Origin: an uncultured Prevotella sp.
GTDB lineage: Bacteria; Bacteroidota; Bacteroidia; Bacteroidales; Bacteroidaceae
Assembly: GCA_934203355.1 (NCBI GenBank)
Contig: CAKPZC010000040.1
Span: 1 to 19,609 of the forward strand
Length of the DNA stretch: 19,609 nucleotides
Reading direction: 5' to 3'
Part shown: positions 7,616 to 14,017 of the stretch, one piece after another
How positions within the stretch are numbered: position 1 is the stretch's first letter
How the letters are laid out: each line of letters begins with the position of its first letter
Made by a program: the position numbers and the translations under genes
The notes under the pieces: model-generated
Databases searched by the model: none
Told to the model about the DNA's origin: nothing
What the model saw: the letters and a program-made list of their open reading frames with translations, nothing else

Positions 7616-8179
7616 ATGAAAATAGCAATAACTGGAGGCATTGGCTCGGGCAAGAGCTATGTGTGTCGACTGCTTGCAGAGCGTGGCATAGAGGTATACG
7701 ATAGCGATGCAGCGGCAAAGCGACTAATGCGTACGTCGGCTGAGTTGCAACAGCAGCTATGCCAACTTGTTGGCAACGGGGTTTACACTGCTGATGGACA
7801 GTTGCAGAAACGCGTGCTTGCCGATTATCTTCTCGCGAGCGAGTCGAACAAGCTTTTGCTCAACAACGTGGTGCATCCCGCAGTGGCGCGCGACTTCATG
7901 GCTTCTGGCAAAGACTGGCTTGAGACTGCCATACTCTTCGAGAGTGGATTCGACCGACGTGTGGCTTTCGACAAGGTGGTGTGTGTGTCGGCTCCGCGAA
8001 GTGTGCGTATAGAGCGCATTGTTAGTCGCAATAACATCACAGCCAGCAAGGCTGCCGAATGGATTGATGCGCAGATGAAGCAGGAAGAAACCGAGAGGCG
8101 TAGCGACTTTGTTATAGTGAACGACGGAGAGCGCGACTTGAGGCAGCAGATAGAACAAGTGTTAGCACTATGTAGATAA
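7616..8179 (+). CDS. coaE: Dephospho-CoA kinase
   Basis: CoaE phosphorylates the ribose 3'-OH of dephospho-CoA with ATP, the last step of coenzyme A synthesis in the cytoplasm. At 187 residues it is slightly short of the usual 195-205. The P-loop GGIGSGKS is at residues 7-14, the YDSDAAAKRLM substrate-binding segment at about 28-38, and NNVVHPAVARDF and ILFESGFDR follow. The lid/base-binding region (VSAPRSVRIERIVSRNNITASKAAEWI) and a terminal QQIEQVLAL helix are intact. It is in the nusB-rsmA operon. Confidence 0.95.
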   Translation: MKIAITGGIGSGKSYVCRLLAERGIEVYDSDAAAKRLMRTSAELQQQLCQLVGNGVYTADGQLQKRVLADYLLASESNKLLLNNVVHPAVARDFMASGKDWLETAILFESGFDRRVAFDKVVCVSAPRSVRIERIVSRNNITASKAAEWIDAQMKQEETERRSDFVIVNDGERDLRQQIEQVLALCR

Positions 8180-8250
8180 AAATCTGTGTTGTCACAGTTC
8201 TGAAAAGACAATTAATAATTAATAACTAATAAAATAACAATTAAAGAAAA

Positions 8251-8697
8251 ATGGAAACAATTCTTTCAATAGCAGGAAAACCTGGACTTTACAAACTTGT
8301 GTCTCGCGGTAAGATGAACCTCATTGTTGAGACTATCGATGCAACACACCGTCGCATTCCGGCATTCGCTTCCGACCGTGTTACATCGCTTGCCGACATC
8401 GCAATGTATACCGACGCAGAGGACATCCCATTGTGGCAGGTATTGAAGAGCCTTGGCGAGAAGGAGCAGTCGAAGGAATGTTCACTCAACTACAAGAAGT
8501 GCTCAGCCGACGAACTCCACGCTTTCTTCGCAGAAGTGCTTCCTGCTTACGATCGCGACCGTGTTCACGACTCTGACATCAAGAAACTTATCCAGTGGTA
8601 CAACATCCTCGTGAACAACGGAATCACCGACTTCGAGGCTACACTCGCTCCTACAATGGGTGACAATGTAGACGACCGCCAGGAGGCAGCTGAGTAA
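8251..8697 (+). CDS. DUF5606 domain-containing protein of unknown function
   Basis: The 148-residue soluble protein begins METILSIAGKPGLYKLVSRGKMNLIVETID, the signature of the DUF5606 N-terminal domain known mainly from Bacteroidetes. The second half is helical and charged (CSADELHAFFAEVLPAYDRDRVHDSDIKKLIQWYNILVNNGI), with a short acidic tail. There is no signal peptide, membrane helix or recognisable catalytic motif. The N-terminal beta-rich part resembles a small SH3-like or nucleic-acid-binding fold by pattern only. It sits 71 nt after coaE and 26 nt before rsmA, so it is probably co-transcribed with RNA and translation genes. Function unknown. Confidence 0.85.
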   Translation: METILSIAGKPGLYKLVSRGKMNLIVETIDATHRRIPAFASDRVTSLADIAMYTDAEDIPLWQVLKSLGEKEQSKECSLNYKKCSADELHAFFAEVLPAYDRDRVHDSDIKKLIQWYNILVNNGITDFEATLAPTMGDNVDDRQEAAE

Positions 8698-8723
8698 TTC
8701 TCAAAAATAATAAAATACAACGA

Positions 8724-9527
8724 ATGATAAAATCCGTAAGACCAAAGAAAAATCTCGGACAACACTTCCTCACCGACCTCGGTATTGCTAAGGCTATAGC
8801 CGACACTGTCGACGCTTGTCCCGACATCCCGGTGCTGGAGATAGGACCTGGTATGGGTGTTATGACCCAATTCCTTGTCACTAAGCCACGACCAGTGAAG
8901 GCTGTGGAGATAGACAAGGAGTCGGTGGCTTATCTCAATGAGAAGTTCCCGACATTGCGTGAGAATATCATTGGCGAGGACTTCCTGCGTATGGACCTCA
9001 ACAATATATTCGACGGCAAGCAGTTTGTGCTCACAGGAAACTATCCCTACGACATCTCCTCGCAGATATTCTTCAAGATGCTCGACTATAAGGAGCTTAT
9101 TCCTTGCTGCACAGGTATGATTCAGCGTGAGGTGGCTCTTCGCATAGCGTCGGCTCCGGGCAATAAGGCTTACGGCATTCTGTCGGTGCTCATTCAGGCA
9201 TGGTATGACGTGGAGTATCTCTTCACCGTCGACGAGACAGTATTTAATCCGCCTCCAAAGGTGAAGAGTGCCGTGATACGCATGACGCGCAATGAGGTGA
9301 TGGATCTTGGCTGCGACGAGCGTCTGTTTAAGCGCGTGGTGAAGACAGTCTTCAATCAGCGTCGCAAGATGTTGAGAGTGTCGTTAAGACAGATATTCGG
9401 CTCATCAGCCTCGGCTGAGTTCTATGCCCAGGACATCATGACCAAGCGTCCAGAGCAACTCTCCGTGCAGCAGTTTGTGGAACTCACAAACATGGTAGAC
9501 GCAGAGATGAAGCGTTGTGAATTGTAA
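8724..9527 (+). CDS. rsmA: 16S rRNA (adenine(1518)-N(6)/adenine(1519)-N(6))-dimethyltransferase
   Basis: RsmA (KsgA) dimethylates the two adjacent adenines in the 3' terminal helix of 16S rRNA, using S-adenosylmethionine, late in 30S assembly. The 267-residue length is normal. The N-terminal KKNLGQHFL (8-16), SAM motif VLEIGPGMGVMT (37-48), the acidic VEIDKES loop and the catalytic NYPY motif (Asn106-Tyr109) are all present. The C-terminal helical domain contains FNPPPKVKSAVIRM and VFNQRRKMLRVSLR. It is the last gene of the nusB operon and is followed by a strong terminator. RsgA, also a 30S maturation factor, is encoded 3.3 kb away. Confidence 0.96.
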   Translation: MIKSVRPKKNLGQHFLTDLGIAKAIADTVDACPDIPVLEIGPGMGVMTQFLVTKPRPVKAVEIDKESVAYLNEKFPTLRENIIGEDFLRMDLNNIFDGKQFVLTGNYPYDISSQIFFKMLDYKELIPCCTGMIQREVALRIASAPGNKAYGILSVLIQAWYDVEYLFTVDETVFNPPPKVKSAVIRMTRNEVMDLGCDERLFKRVVKTVFNQRRKMLRVSLRQIFGSSASAEFYAQDIMTKRPEQLSVQQFVELTNMVDAEMKRCEL

Positions 9528-9553
9528 TCAATACACATTGTGAAGAAAATAAT

Positions 9554-9589
9554 AATCCCCGCCACTTTAAAAGTGACGGGGATTTTTTT
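9554..9589. terminator. Bidirectional terminator between rsmA and the GH36 gene
   Basis: AATCCCCG pairs with CGGGGATT; after one mismatch the stem continues with CACTT and AAGTG around a TAA loop. Seven T (9583-9589) follow on the plus strand. The two stop codons converge here, so the hairpin can end both transcripts, with the better T-run for rsmA. Confidence 0.88.
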
Positions 9590-9592
9590 GTA

Positions 9593-11806
9593 TTAGTCTA
9601 CAACCTCGAGCAGCAGCACGCGGCTTGCCCATTCGTTGGCTTTGCCCCAGTCTGCGTTATGACCATAAGGGATTTCCAGACCGTTCTGCATGAGATATTC
9701 GCCTGAGAAAGTCTTGCCCTCGAAGGCGAGCGGAGTCTTGTCGATGCGGTTAAGCTCGGTGATGCGATAGCGCTTCTGCGGGTTGAGACCTGCCATCGGG
9801 ATGCGTGGCAGGTGCTGATTGCAGAACGACTCGGTCTTCCACCAGAAGAACACCGCCTTTTCCTTGGCATCGGTCACGTATATGAGCGAAGCCACACCTT
9901 TCTTCTCGTAGGGCGACTGCAGGCGATAAAGGTCGCCGAACTGCACGATAGGACGTATGCGCTTGTAGTCGGCAATAGCCTTGCGGCACTGCTCCTTATC
10001 CTCGTCGTTGAGCACTTTAGGTTGTATCTCCATGCCAAGACGTCCGCTCATAGCCACGTCGGTGCGATACTTCAAAGGCACGGTGCGTGCTGTCTGATGG
10101 TTGGGGGCATTTGAGATGTGCGAAGCCATGGCGATGGCAGGGAAGAAGTAACTGGTTCCCCACTGCATGTATACACGCTGCAGGGCATCGGTGTTATCGC
10201 TTGTCCAGAACTCATCGAAGTAGGGCAGTGTGCCCCAGTTGACACGTCCACCACCCGAAGCGCAGTCCTGTATTGTGAGGTCGGGGTATTTGGCGCGTAT
10301 ACGCTGCAACACTTTCTCGAAACCGCGGTGATATTCGATGAACAGGTGGCTCTGGTTGTTGGCAGTAAGATACTGTGAACCGTGGTTTGAGATGTTCATG
10401 TTGGCATCCCACTTGATGTAGTCAATCTCCGGATACTTCGTCATCATGTCGTCGACGATTGAGAACACAAAGTCCTGCACCTTAGGATTACCAAGGTCGA
10501 GCACCACCTGAGTGCCGCCGCGTCCGCACTTTAGGTCGCGCTTAGGAGCCTTAATCACCCAGTCGGGATGCTTCTCGAAGAGCTCACTCTTGGTGTTCGA
10601 CATCTCAGGCTCAAGCCAGATGCCAAACTTTATGCCTAATTTCTTTGCTTCTGCAAGCAGACCCTCGATGCCGTGTGGCAGTTTCTCCTTGTCCACAACC
10701 CAGTCGCCGAGTGCACAGTTGTCGATGCTGCGCTTGTATTTGTCGCCAAACCATCCGTCGTCCATAACGAAGAGCTCGCCGCCCATCGACTTGATGTCGG
10801 CCATCATCTGCGCCATTTCCGGCTCCTTGATGTTGAGATATACACCCTCCCAAGAGTTAAGCAGAATCTTGCGCTCGCGGTTGCCGTTCATCAGTTTATA
10901 CTTGCGTCCCCAGTTGTGGAAGTTGCGGCTCACTCCGCTCATTCCCTCTTTGCTGTAGGAGAAGGCAGTAACAGGAGTAGTGAATGTCTCGCCCTTAGCC
11001 AAATGATACTCCGAGTTGTAGTCGTCGATGCCGGCAAAGAACTGGTGGTACTCCGACTCATCGGTCACGGCACGCAGCTTGTAGTTGCCCGAATAGCAGA
11101 TAGCGGCACCGATTACACGCCCCGTGTTCTCCTGCCCCTTACCGTCGAGCGAGAACATAACCTCGCCACGAGAAGTATGTGCATTGCGTGTTCCGTCGCG
11201 GTTTTCAATGACAAATGTGCCAGGCTTTAGCTCCTCCTCCGAGAGCTGCGCCTCGTTGGCCCATGCACCGTAGAAGTGCGACATCCACACGTTGCCACGG
11301 CGGATGGGCAGATAGGCAGAGTCAAACTGCGAGAGAGTGACTGTTGTCTTCTCGCCGTTGTTTATCTCTGTCCACATCTCTATAATGTCCACATCGTTGT
11401 AGGCACGGTAGCACACTGTGACGTAGAACGGATAGACACGGTCCTTGAGCTTAACCTTCAGCACCTTGGCATTCTGCTCCGAAGTGGTGGAATAGCTGTC
11501 TACATCCATCTCAAGAGTCATGTTGCCATCGGCATGACGCACCGAAAGGGCAGCGGCCGATTCGCCTATCATGCCATACACAGGATAAGCATCCTTGCCA
11601 GCTGTGCCGCCTGCCTGCAGAGAGGCAATGTCGGCGTCCGACAACTTGTCGCCATAATACACGAATTTGAATGCGCCTCCCTTTGTAGCATCAACAACGA
11701 GCGATGTCTTGGGGGTTGACACACTGATATTCTCGGCATTAGCCATGCTTGAGAGCATCATCATAGCTAATGCCGGAAGAGCAATACGCTTGGAATATTT
11801 TCCCAT
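9593..11806 (-). CDS. Secreted alpha-galactosidase, glycoside hydrolase family 36
   Basis: This retaining exo-glycosidase is predicted to release terminal alpha-galactose from raffinose-type or galactomannan-derived oligosaccharides. The 737 residues match full-length GH36 enzymes. A signal peptide (about 1-24, ending SSMANA) is followed by the N-terminal beta-sandwich (to about 310). The (beta/alpha)8 domain has DDGW (349-352), KWDANMN with the expected nucleophile Asp467, CASGGGR, and SDNTDA with the probable acid/base Asp537. The 70-residue spacing between the two carboxylates agrees with characterised members. A C-terminal beta domain ends the protein. There is no lipobox, so the periplasm is likely. 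It has its own promoter and is not in a polysaccharide utilisation locus here. Exact substrate is inference. Confidence 0.93.
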   Translation of the reverse strand: MGKYSKRIALPALAMMMLSSMANAENISVSTPKTSLVVDATKGGAFKFVYYGDKLSDADIASLQAGGTAGKDAYPVYGMIGESAAALSVRHADGNMTLEMDVDSYSTTSEQNAKVLKVKLKDRVYPFYVTVCYRAYNDVDIIEMWTEINNGEKTTVTLSQFDSAYLPIRRGNVWMSHFYGAWANEAQLSEEELKPGTFVIENRDGTRNAHTSRGEVMFSLDGKGQENTGRVIGAAICYSGNYKLRAVTDESEYHQFFAGIDDYNSEYHLAKGETFTTPVTAFSYSKEGMSGVSRNFHNWGRKYKLMNGNRERKILLNSWEGVYLNIKEPEMAQMMADIKSMGGELFVMDDGWFGDKYKRSIDNCALGDWVVDKEKLPHGIEGLLAEAKKLGIKFGIWLEPEMSNTKSELFEKHPDWVIKAPKRDLKCGRGGTQVVLDLGNPKVQDFVFSIVDDMMTKYPEIDYIKWDANMNISNHGSQYLTANNQSHLFIEYHRGFEKVLQRIRAKYPDLTIQDCASGGGRVNWGTLPYFDEFWTSDNTDALQRVYMQWGTSYFFPAIAMASHISNAPNHQTARTVPLKYRTDVAMSGRLGMEIQPKVLNDEDKEQCRKAIADYKRIRPIVQFGDLYRLQSPYEKKGVASLIYVTDAKEKAVFFWWKTESFCNQHLPRIPMAGLNPQKRYRITELNRIDKTPLAFEGKTFSGEYLMQNGLEIPYGHNADWGKANEWASRVLLLEVVD

Positions 11807-11854
11807 TGTTCGATTTTTTGATTGTTTGTTGATTTAAGATTTATATTCTGACTA

Positions 11855-11886
11855 CAAAATTATCCAATTTATTCTAAAAGTACAAA
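11855..11886 (-). promoter_or_regulatory. Promoter of the GH36 gene
   Basis: On the minus strand TTTG (11886-11883), 20 bp, then TAATTTTG (11862-11855), an exact consensus match about 50 nt before the start codon. Its -33 box lies 27 bp from that of the divergent frr promoter. Confidence 0.8.
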
Positions 11887-11913
11887 CTTTGTAATGTATT
11901 TTGCCTTTGATTA

Positions 11914-11944
11914 TTCGCAATTTCAAGTATTTTCGCTAAATTTG
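11914..11944 (+). promoter_or_regulatory. Promoter of frr
   Basis: TTCG (11914-11917, one mismatch to TTTG), 19 bp, then TAAATTTG (11937-11944). The box lies downstream of the in-frame ATG at 11894, so translation cannot begin there. This decides the frr start at 11993. Confidence 0.7.
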
Positions 11945-11992
11945 CAAAGTGAATATCATAAAAACAAATTCGAAACTAATACAATATTAATT

Positions 11993-12553
11993 ATGATAGA
12001 CGTAAAAGAAACATTGAGCGGCGCTGAGGAGCGCATGGAGATGGGTGCGATGTACTTGGAAGAGCAGCTCGCACGCATTCGTGCCGGACGCGCCAATGTG
12101 GCTATTCTCGACGGTATTCGAGTTAGCTCGTGGGGTTCGATGGTGCCATTGAACCAGGTTGCCAACGTGACAGTGCCCGATCCGCGCACTATCGCCATCC
12201 GTCCTTTCGACAAGAAGCAGATTCGCGACATCGAGAAGGCTATCATGGACAGCGACGTGGGCATCACTCCCGAGAACAACGGCGAGATTATTCGCCTCGG
12301 CATACCACAGCCCACAGAGGAACGACGCAAGGAACTCGTGAAGCAGTGCAACAAGATTGGCGAGCGCACCAAGGTGGAGATTCGCAACGCACGCCAGGAG
12401 ACCAAGGATAAACTGAAGAAGGCCATCAAGGACGGACTCTCGGAGGACCTTGAGAAGGATGCCGAGAACGAGCTTCAGAAGATTCACGACAAGTTTGTGA
12501 AGAAGGTAGAGGATCTGCTTGCTGCAAAGCAGAAGGAGATTATGACCGTATAA
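11993..12553 (+). CDS. frr: Ribosome recycling factor
   Basis: RRF, with EF-G, splits the post-termination ribosome. The 186-residue product from 11993 (MIDVKETLSGAEERM) is the standard length, with EQLARIRAGRANVAILDGIRVSSWGSMVPLNQVA, IRPFDKKQIRDIEKAI and the C-terminal EDLEKDAENELQKIHDKFVKKVEDLLAAKQKEIM helix of domain I. An in-frame extension to 11894 would add 33 residues unlike any RRF and would include the promoter, so it is rejected. Frr and rsgA are adjacent on the same strand, but the 247-bp gap is filled by a large palindrome that ends in a T-rich tract, so co-transcription may be limited. Confidence 0.96.
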   Translation: MIDVKETLSGAEERMEMGAMYLEEQLARIRAGRANVAILDGIRVSSWGSMVPLNQVANVTVPDPRTIAIRPFDKKQIRDIEKAIMDSDVGITPENNGEIIRLGIPQPTEERRKELVKQCNKIGERTKVEIRNARQETKDKLKKAIKDGLSEDLEKDAENELQKIHDKFVKKVEDLLAAKQKEIMTV

Positions 12554-12800
12554 TAAAAGTATAATAAAAAAGGTAAAAGAGTATAGCGGCTGCCTTATAA
12601 TAAGGCTTATTAAGCCTCACTAAGCCTCACTAAGCCTTATTAAGCCTCACTAAGCCTTAGTAAACTTTTAGCAAGGCTTAGATAGGCTTAGATAGGCTTA
12701 GCAAGGCCTATTCAGGCTTAGTAAAGCCTATTCAGGCCTAGCAAGGCTTATTAGCCCCCCAAATACTCTTTTACCTTTTTATTTTTTTTACTTTTTATAG
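12549..12800. repeat. Large imperfect palindrome of 10-nt units filling the frr-rsgA gap
   Basis: An 18-bp perfect inverted repeat (AAAAAGGTAAAAGAGTAT at 12567-12584, its complement at 12763-12780) encloses two arms built of 10-nt units. The left arm has five units of TAAGCCTnnn (from 12611, 12621, 12631, 12641 and 12651). The right arm has units ending in GGCTTA or variants (from 12671 to 12750), which are the reverse complement. The centre is TAAACTTTTA (12661-12670). Units pair block for block at about 7-8 of 10 positions near the centre; the right arm is about 16 nt longer. Weaker symmetry reaches almost to the frr stop and the rsgA start. The descending side runs into a T-rich tract, so it may act as a terminator. 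Confidence 0.85.
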
Positions 12801-13733
12801 ATGCAAGGATTAGTAATCAAGAACACTGGCAGTTGGTATACCGTGCGTACTACCGAAGGGGCTACGGTCGACTGCAAGATTAAGGGCAACTTCCGCCTAA
12901 AGGGCATACGCAGCACCAACCCCGTTGCTGTGGGCGACAATGTGGAGATTGTGCGCAATCAGGAGGGCACGGCGTTTATCACTGCCATCTGCGACCGCCG
13001 CAACTACATCATACGCAAGTCGCAAAACCTGAGCAAGCAGAGCCATATCATAGCCGCCAATGTCGACCAGGCTTTCCTCATCGTCACCGTTAACTATCCG
13101 CAGACAAGCACCATATTCATCGACCGCTTTCTCGCTACTGCTGAGGCTTACAGTGTGCCTACGGTGCTTGTGTTCAACAAGACCGATATCCTCTCCGACG
13201 AGGAGTGCCACTATCAGGAGATGATGATGAAGCTGTATGAGACGGTGGGCTACAAGTGTGTGGCTGTGTCGGCCACCACCGGACTGGGCATGGACACCAT
13301 AAAGCCTATGCTCAAGGGCAAGATAACGCTCCTTAGTGGCAATAGCGGAGTGGGGAAGTCGACTTTCATCAACCATATTCTGCCCGGTGCCAACCTGCGC
13401 ACATCGTCGATTTCCGACGCACACAACACGGGTATGCACACCACCACTTTCTCTGAAATGCTTGAGTTGCCCGAGGGAGGATATCTTATAGACACTCCTG
13501 GAATCAAGGGATTCGGCACGTTCGACATTGAGCCCGAGGAACTGACGAGCTATTTCAAAGACATATTCCACTTCTCAAAGGACTGCCGATTCAATAACTG
13601 CACACATACCCACGAGCCGGGATGCGCTGTGCTTAAGGCAGTGGAAGATCACTACATAGCCGCATCGCGCTATCAGAGCTATCTGTCGATGCTTGAAGAC
13701 AAAGACGAGAACAAGTATCGTGAGGCTTATTAA
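12801..13733 (+). CDS. rsgA: Small ribosomal subunit biogenesis GTPase RsgA
   Basis: RsgA is a circularly permuted GTPase that checks late 30S maturation and releases assembly factors. The 310-residue protein has an N-terminal OB fold (about 1-70), then the permuted G motifs in the order expected: NKTD (126-129), GNSGVGKS P-loop (180-187) and DTPG (231-234). A C-terminal zinc-binding site follows, Cys262, Cys267, His269 and Cys275 (C-x4-C-x-H-x5-C, with HEPGCAV). All key residues are intact. It starts 21 nt after the large palindrome, and I see no convincing promoter box there; expression could rely on read-through from frr. Its last codons (GAGGCTTATTAA) contain a unit of the palindrome repeat. 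Confidence 0.96.
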   Translation: MQGLVIKNTGSWYTVRTTEGATVDCKIKGNFRLKGIRSTNPVAVGDNVEIVRNQEGTAFITAICDRRNYIIRKSQNLSKQSHIIAANVDQAFLIVTVNYPQTSTIFIDRFLATAEAYSVPTVLVFNKTDILSDEECHYQEMMMKLYETVGYKCVAVSATTGLGMDTIKPMLKGKITLLSGNSGVGKSTFINHILPGANLRTSSISDAHNTGMHTTTFSEMLELPEGGYLIDTPGIKGFGTFDIEPEELTSYFKDIFHFSKDCRFNNCTHTHEPGCAVLKAVEDHYIAASRYQSYLSMLEDKDENKYREAY

Positions 13734-13738
13734 AGGGG

Positions 13739-13826
13739 AGTTATTGGAAGTTATTGGGAGTTAAAGGGAAGTTATTGGGAGTTAAAGGGAAGTTATTGGA
13801 AGTTATTGGGAGTTATTTGGAGTTAA
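13739..13826 (+). repeat. Tandem 10/11-nt array AGTTATTGGG/AGTTAAAGGGA
   Basis: About eight units follow one another directly after the rsgA stop codon: AGTTATTGGA, AGTTATTGGG, AGTTAAAGGGA and AGTTATTTGG in mixed order, ending with AGTTAAG. The units share AGTTA, then two or three variable bases, then GG. There are no spacers, so it is not a CRISPR. Several units keep an AGTTA start that could encode nothing useful in frame because of repeated TAA and changing unit length. Confidence 0.8.
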
Positions 13827-13940
13827 GTATGTGGTAATAGCTCATCTTTATATATGAGTGGCAATCTGTGAGAGTGTGTAAAAACTCTACCATGATTGTT
13901 AAGCCTCTCCTACTATATATAAATATGACCATACACTTAT
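13827..13940. other. Unassigned stretch with small paired segments
   Basis: No coding region is apparent. CTCAT pairs with ATGAG, AGAGT pairs with ACTCT, and TGGTA/TACCA could close both into a three-way shape. TAAGCCTC (13900-13907) is the reverse complement of GAGGCTTA at the end of rsgA (13722-13729), so the two bracket the tandem array. The paired segments are only 5 bp each, which is weak evidence for a structured RNA. Confidence 0.3.
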
Positions 13941-13997
13941 AAAAAAAAGACAACGCCTGCTGCTTGTTGTTCAAGTAGCAGGCGTTGTCTTTTTTTT
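13941..13997. terminator. Bidirectional terminator between rsgA and the GH20 gene
   Basis: Eight A (13941-13948), a 13-bp perfect stem GACAACGCCTGCT with AGCAGGCGTTGTC, an inner CTTG/CAAG extension around TTGTT, and eight T (13990-13997) form a symmetric hairpin between convergent genes. GCGTTGTCTTTT is repeated right after it (14002-14013), as if part of the descending arm had been duplicated. Confidence 0.93.
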
Positions 13998-14017
13998 ATT
14001 TGCGTTGTCTTTTGTTT

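Noticed and set aside
11894..11992. N-terminal extension of frr from the upstream ATG
   Set aside because: The extra 33 residues are unlike RRF and contain the TAAATTTG promoter box; the start at 11993 gives the standard length.
12600..12760. CRISPR array or iteron-type replication origin
   Set aside because: There are no unique spacers, the units invert at the centre, and no cas or rep gene is present.
13983..14013. Repeated GCGTTGTCTTTT as a second terminator for rsgA
   Set aside because: The second copy has no ascending partner of its own; it looks like a small duplication of the descending arm of the hairpin.
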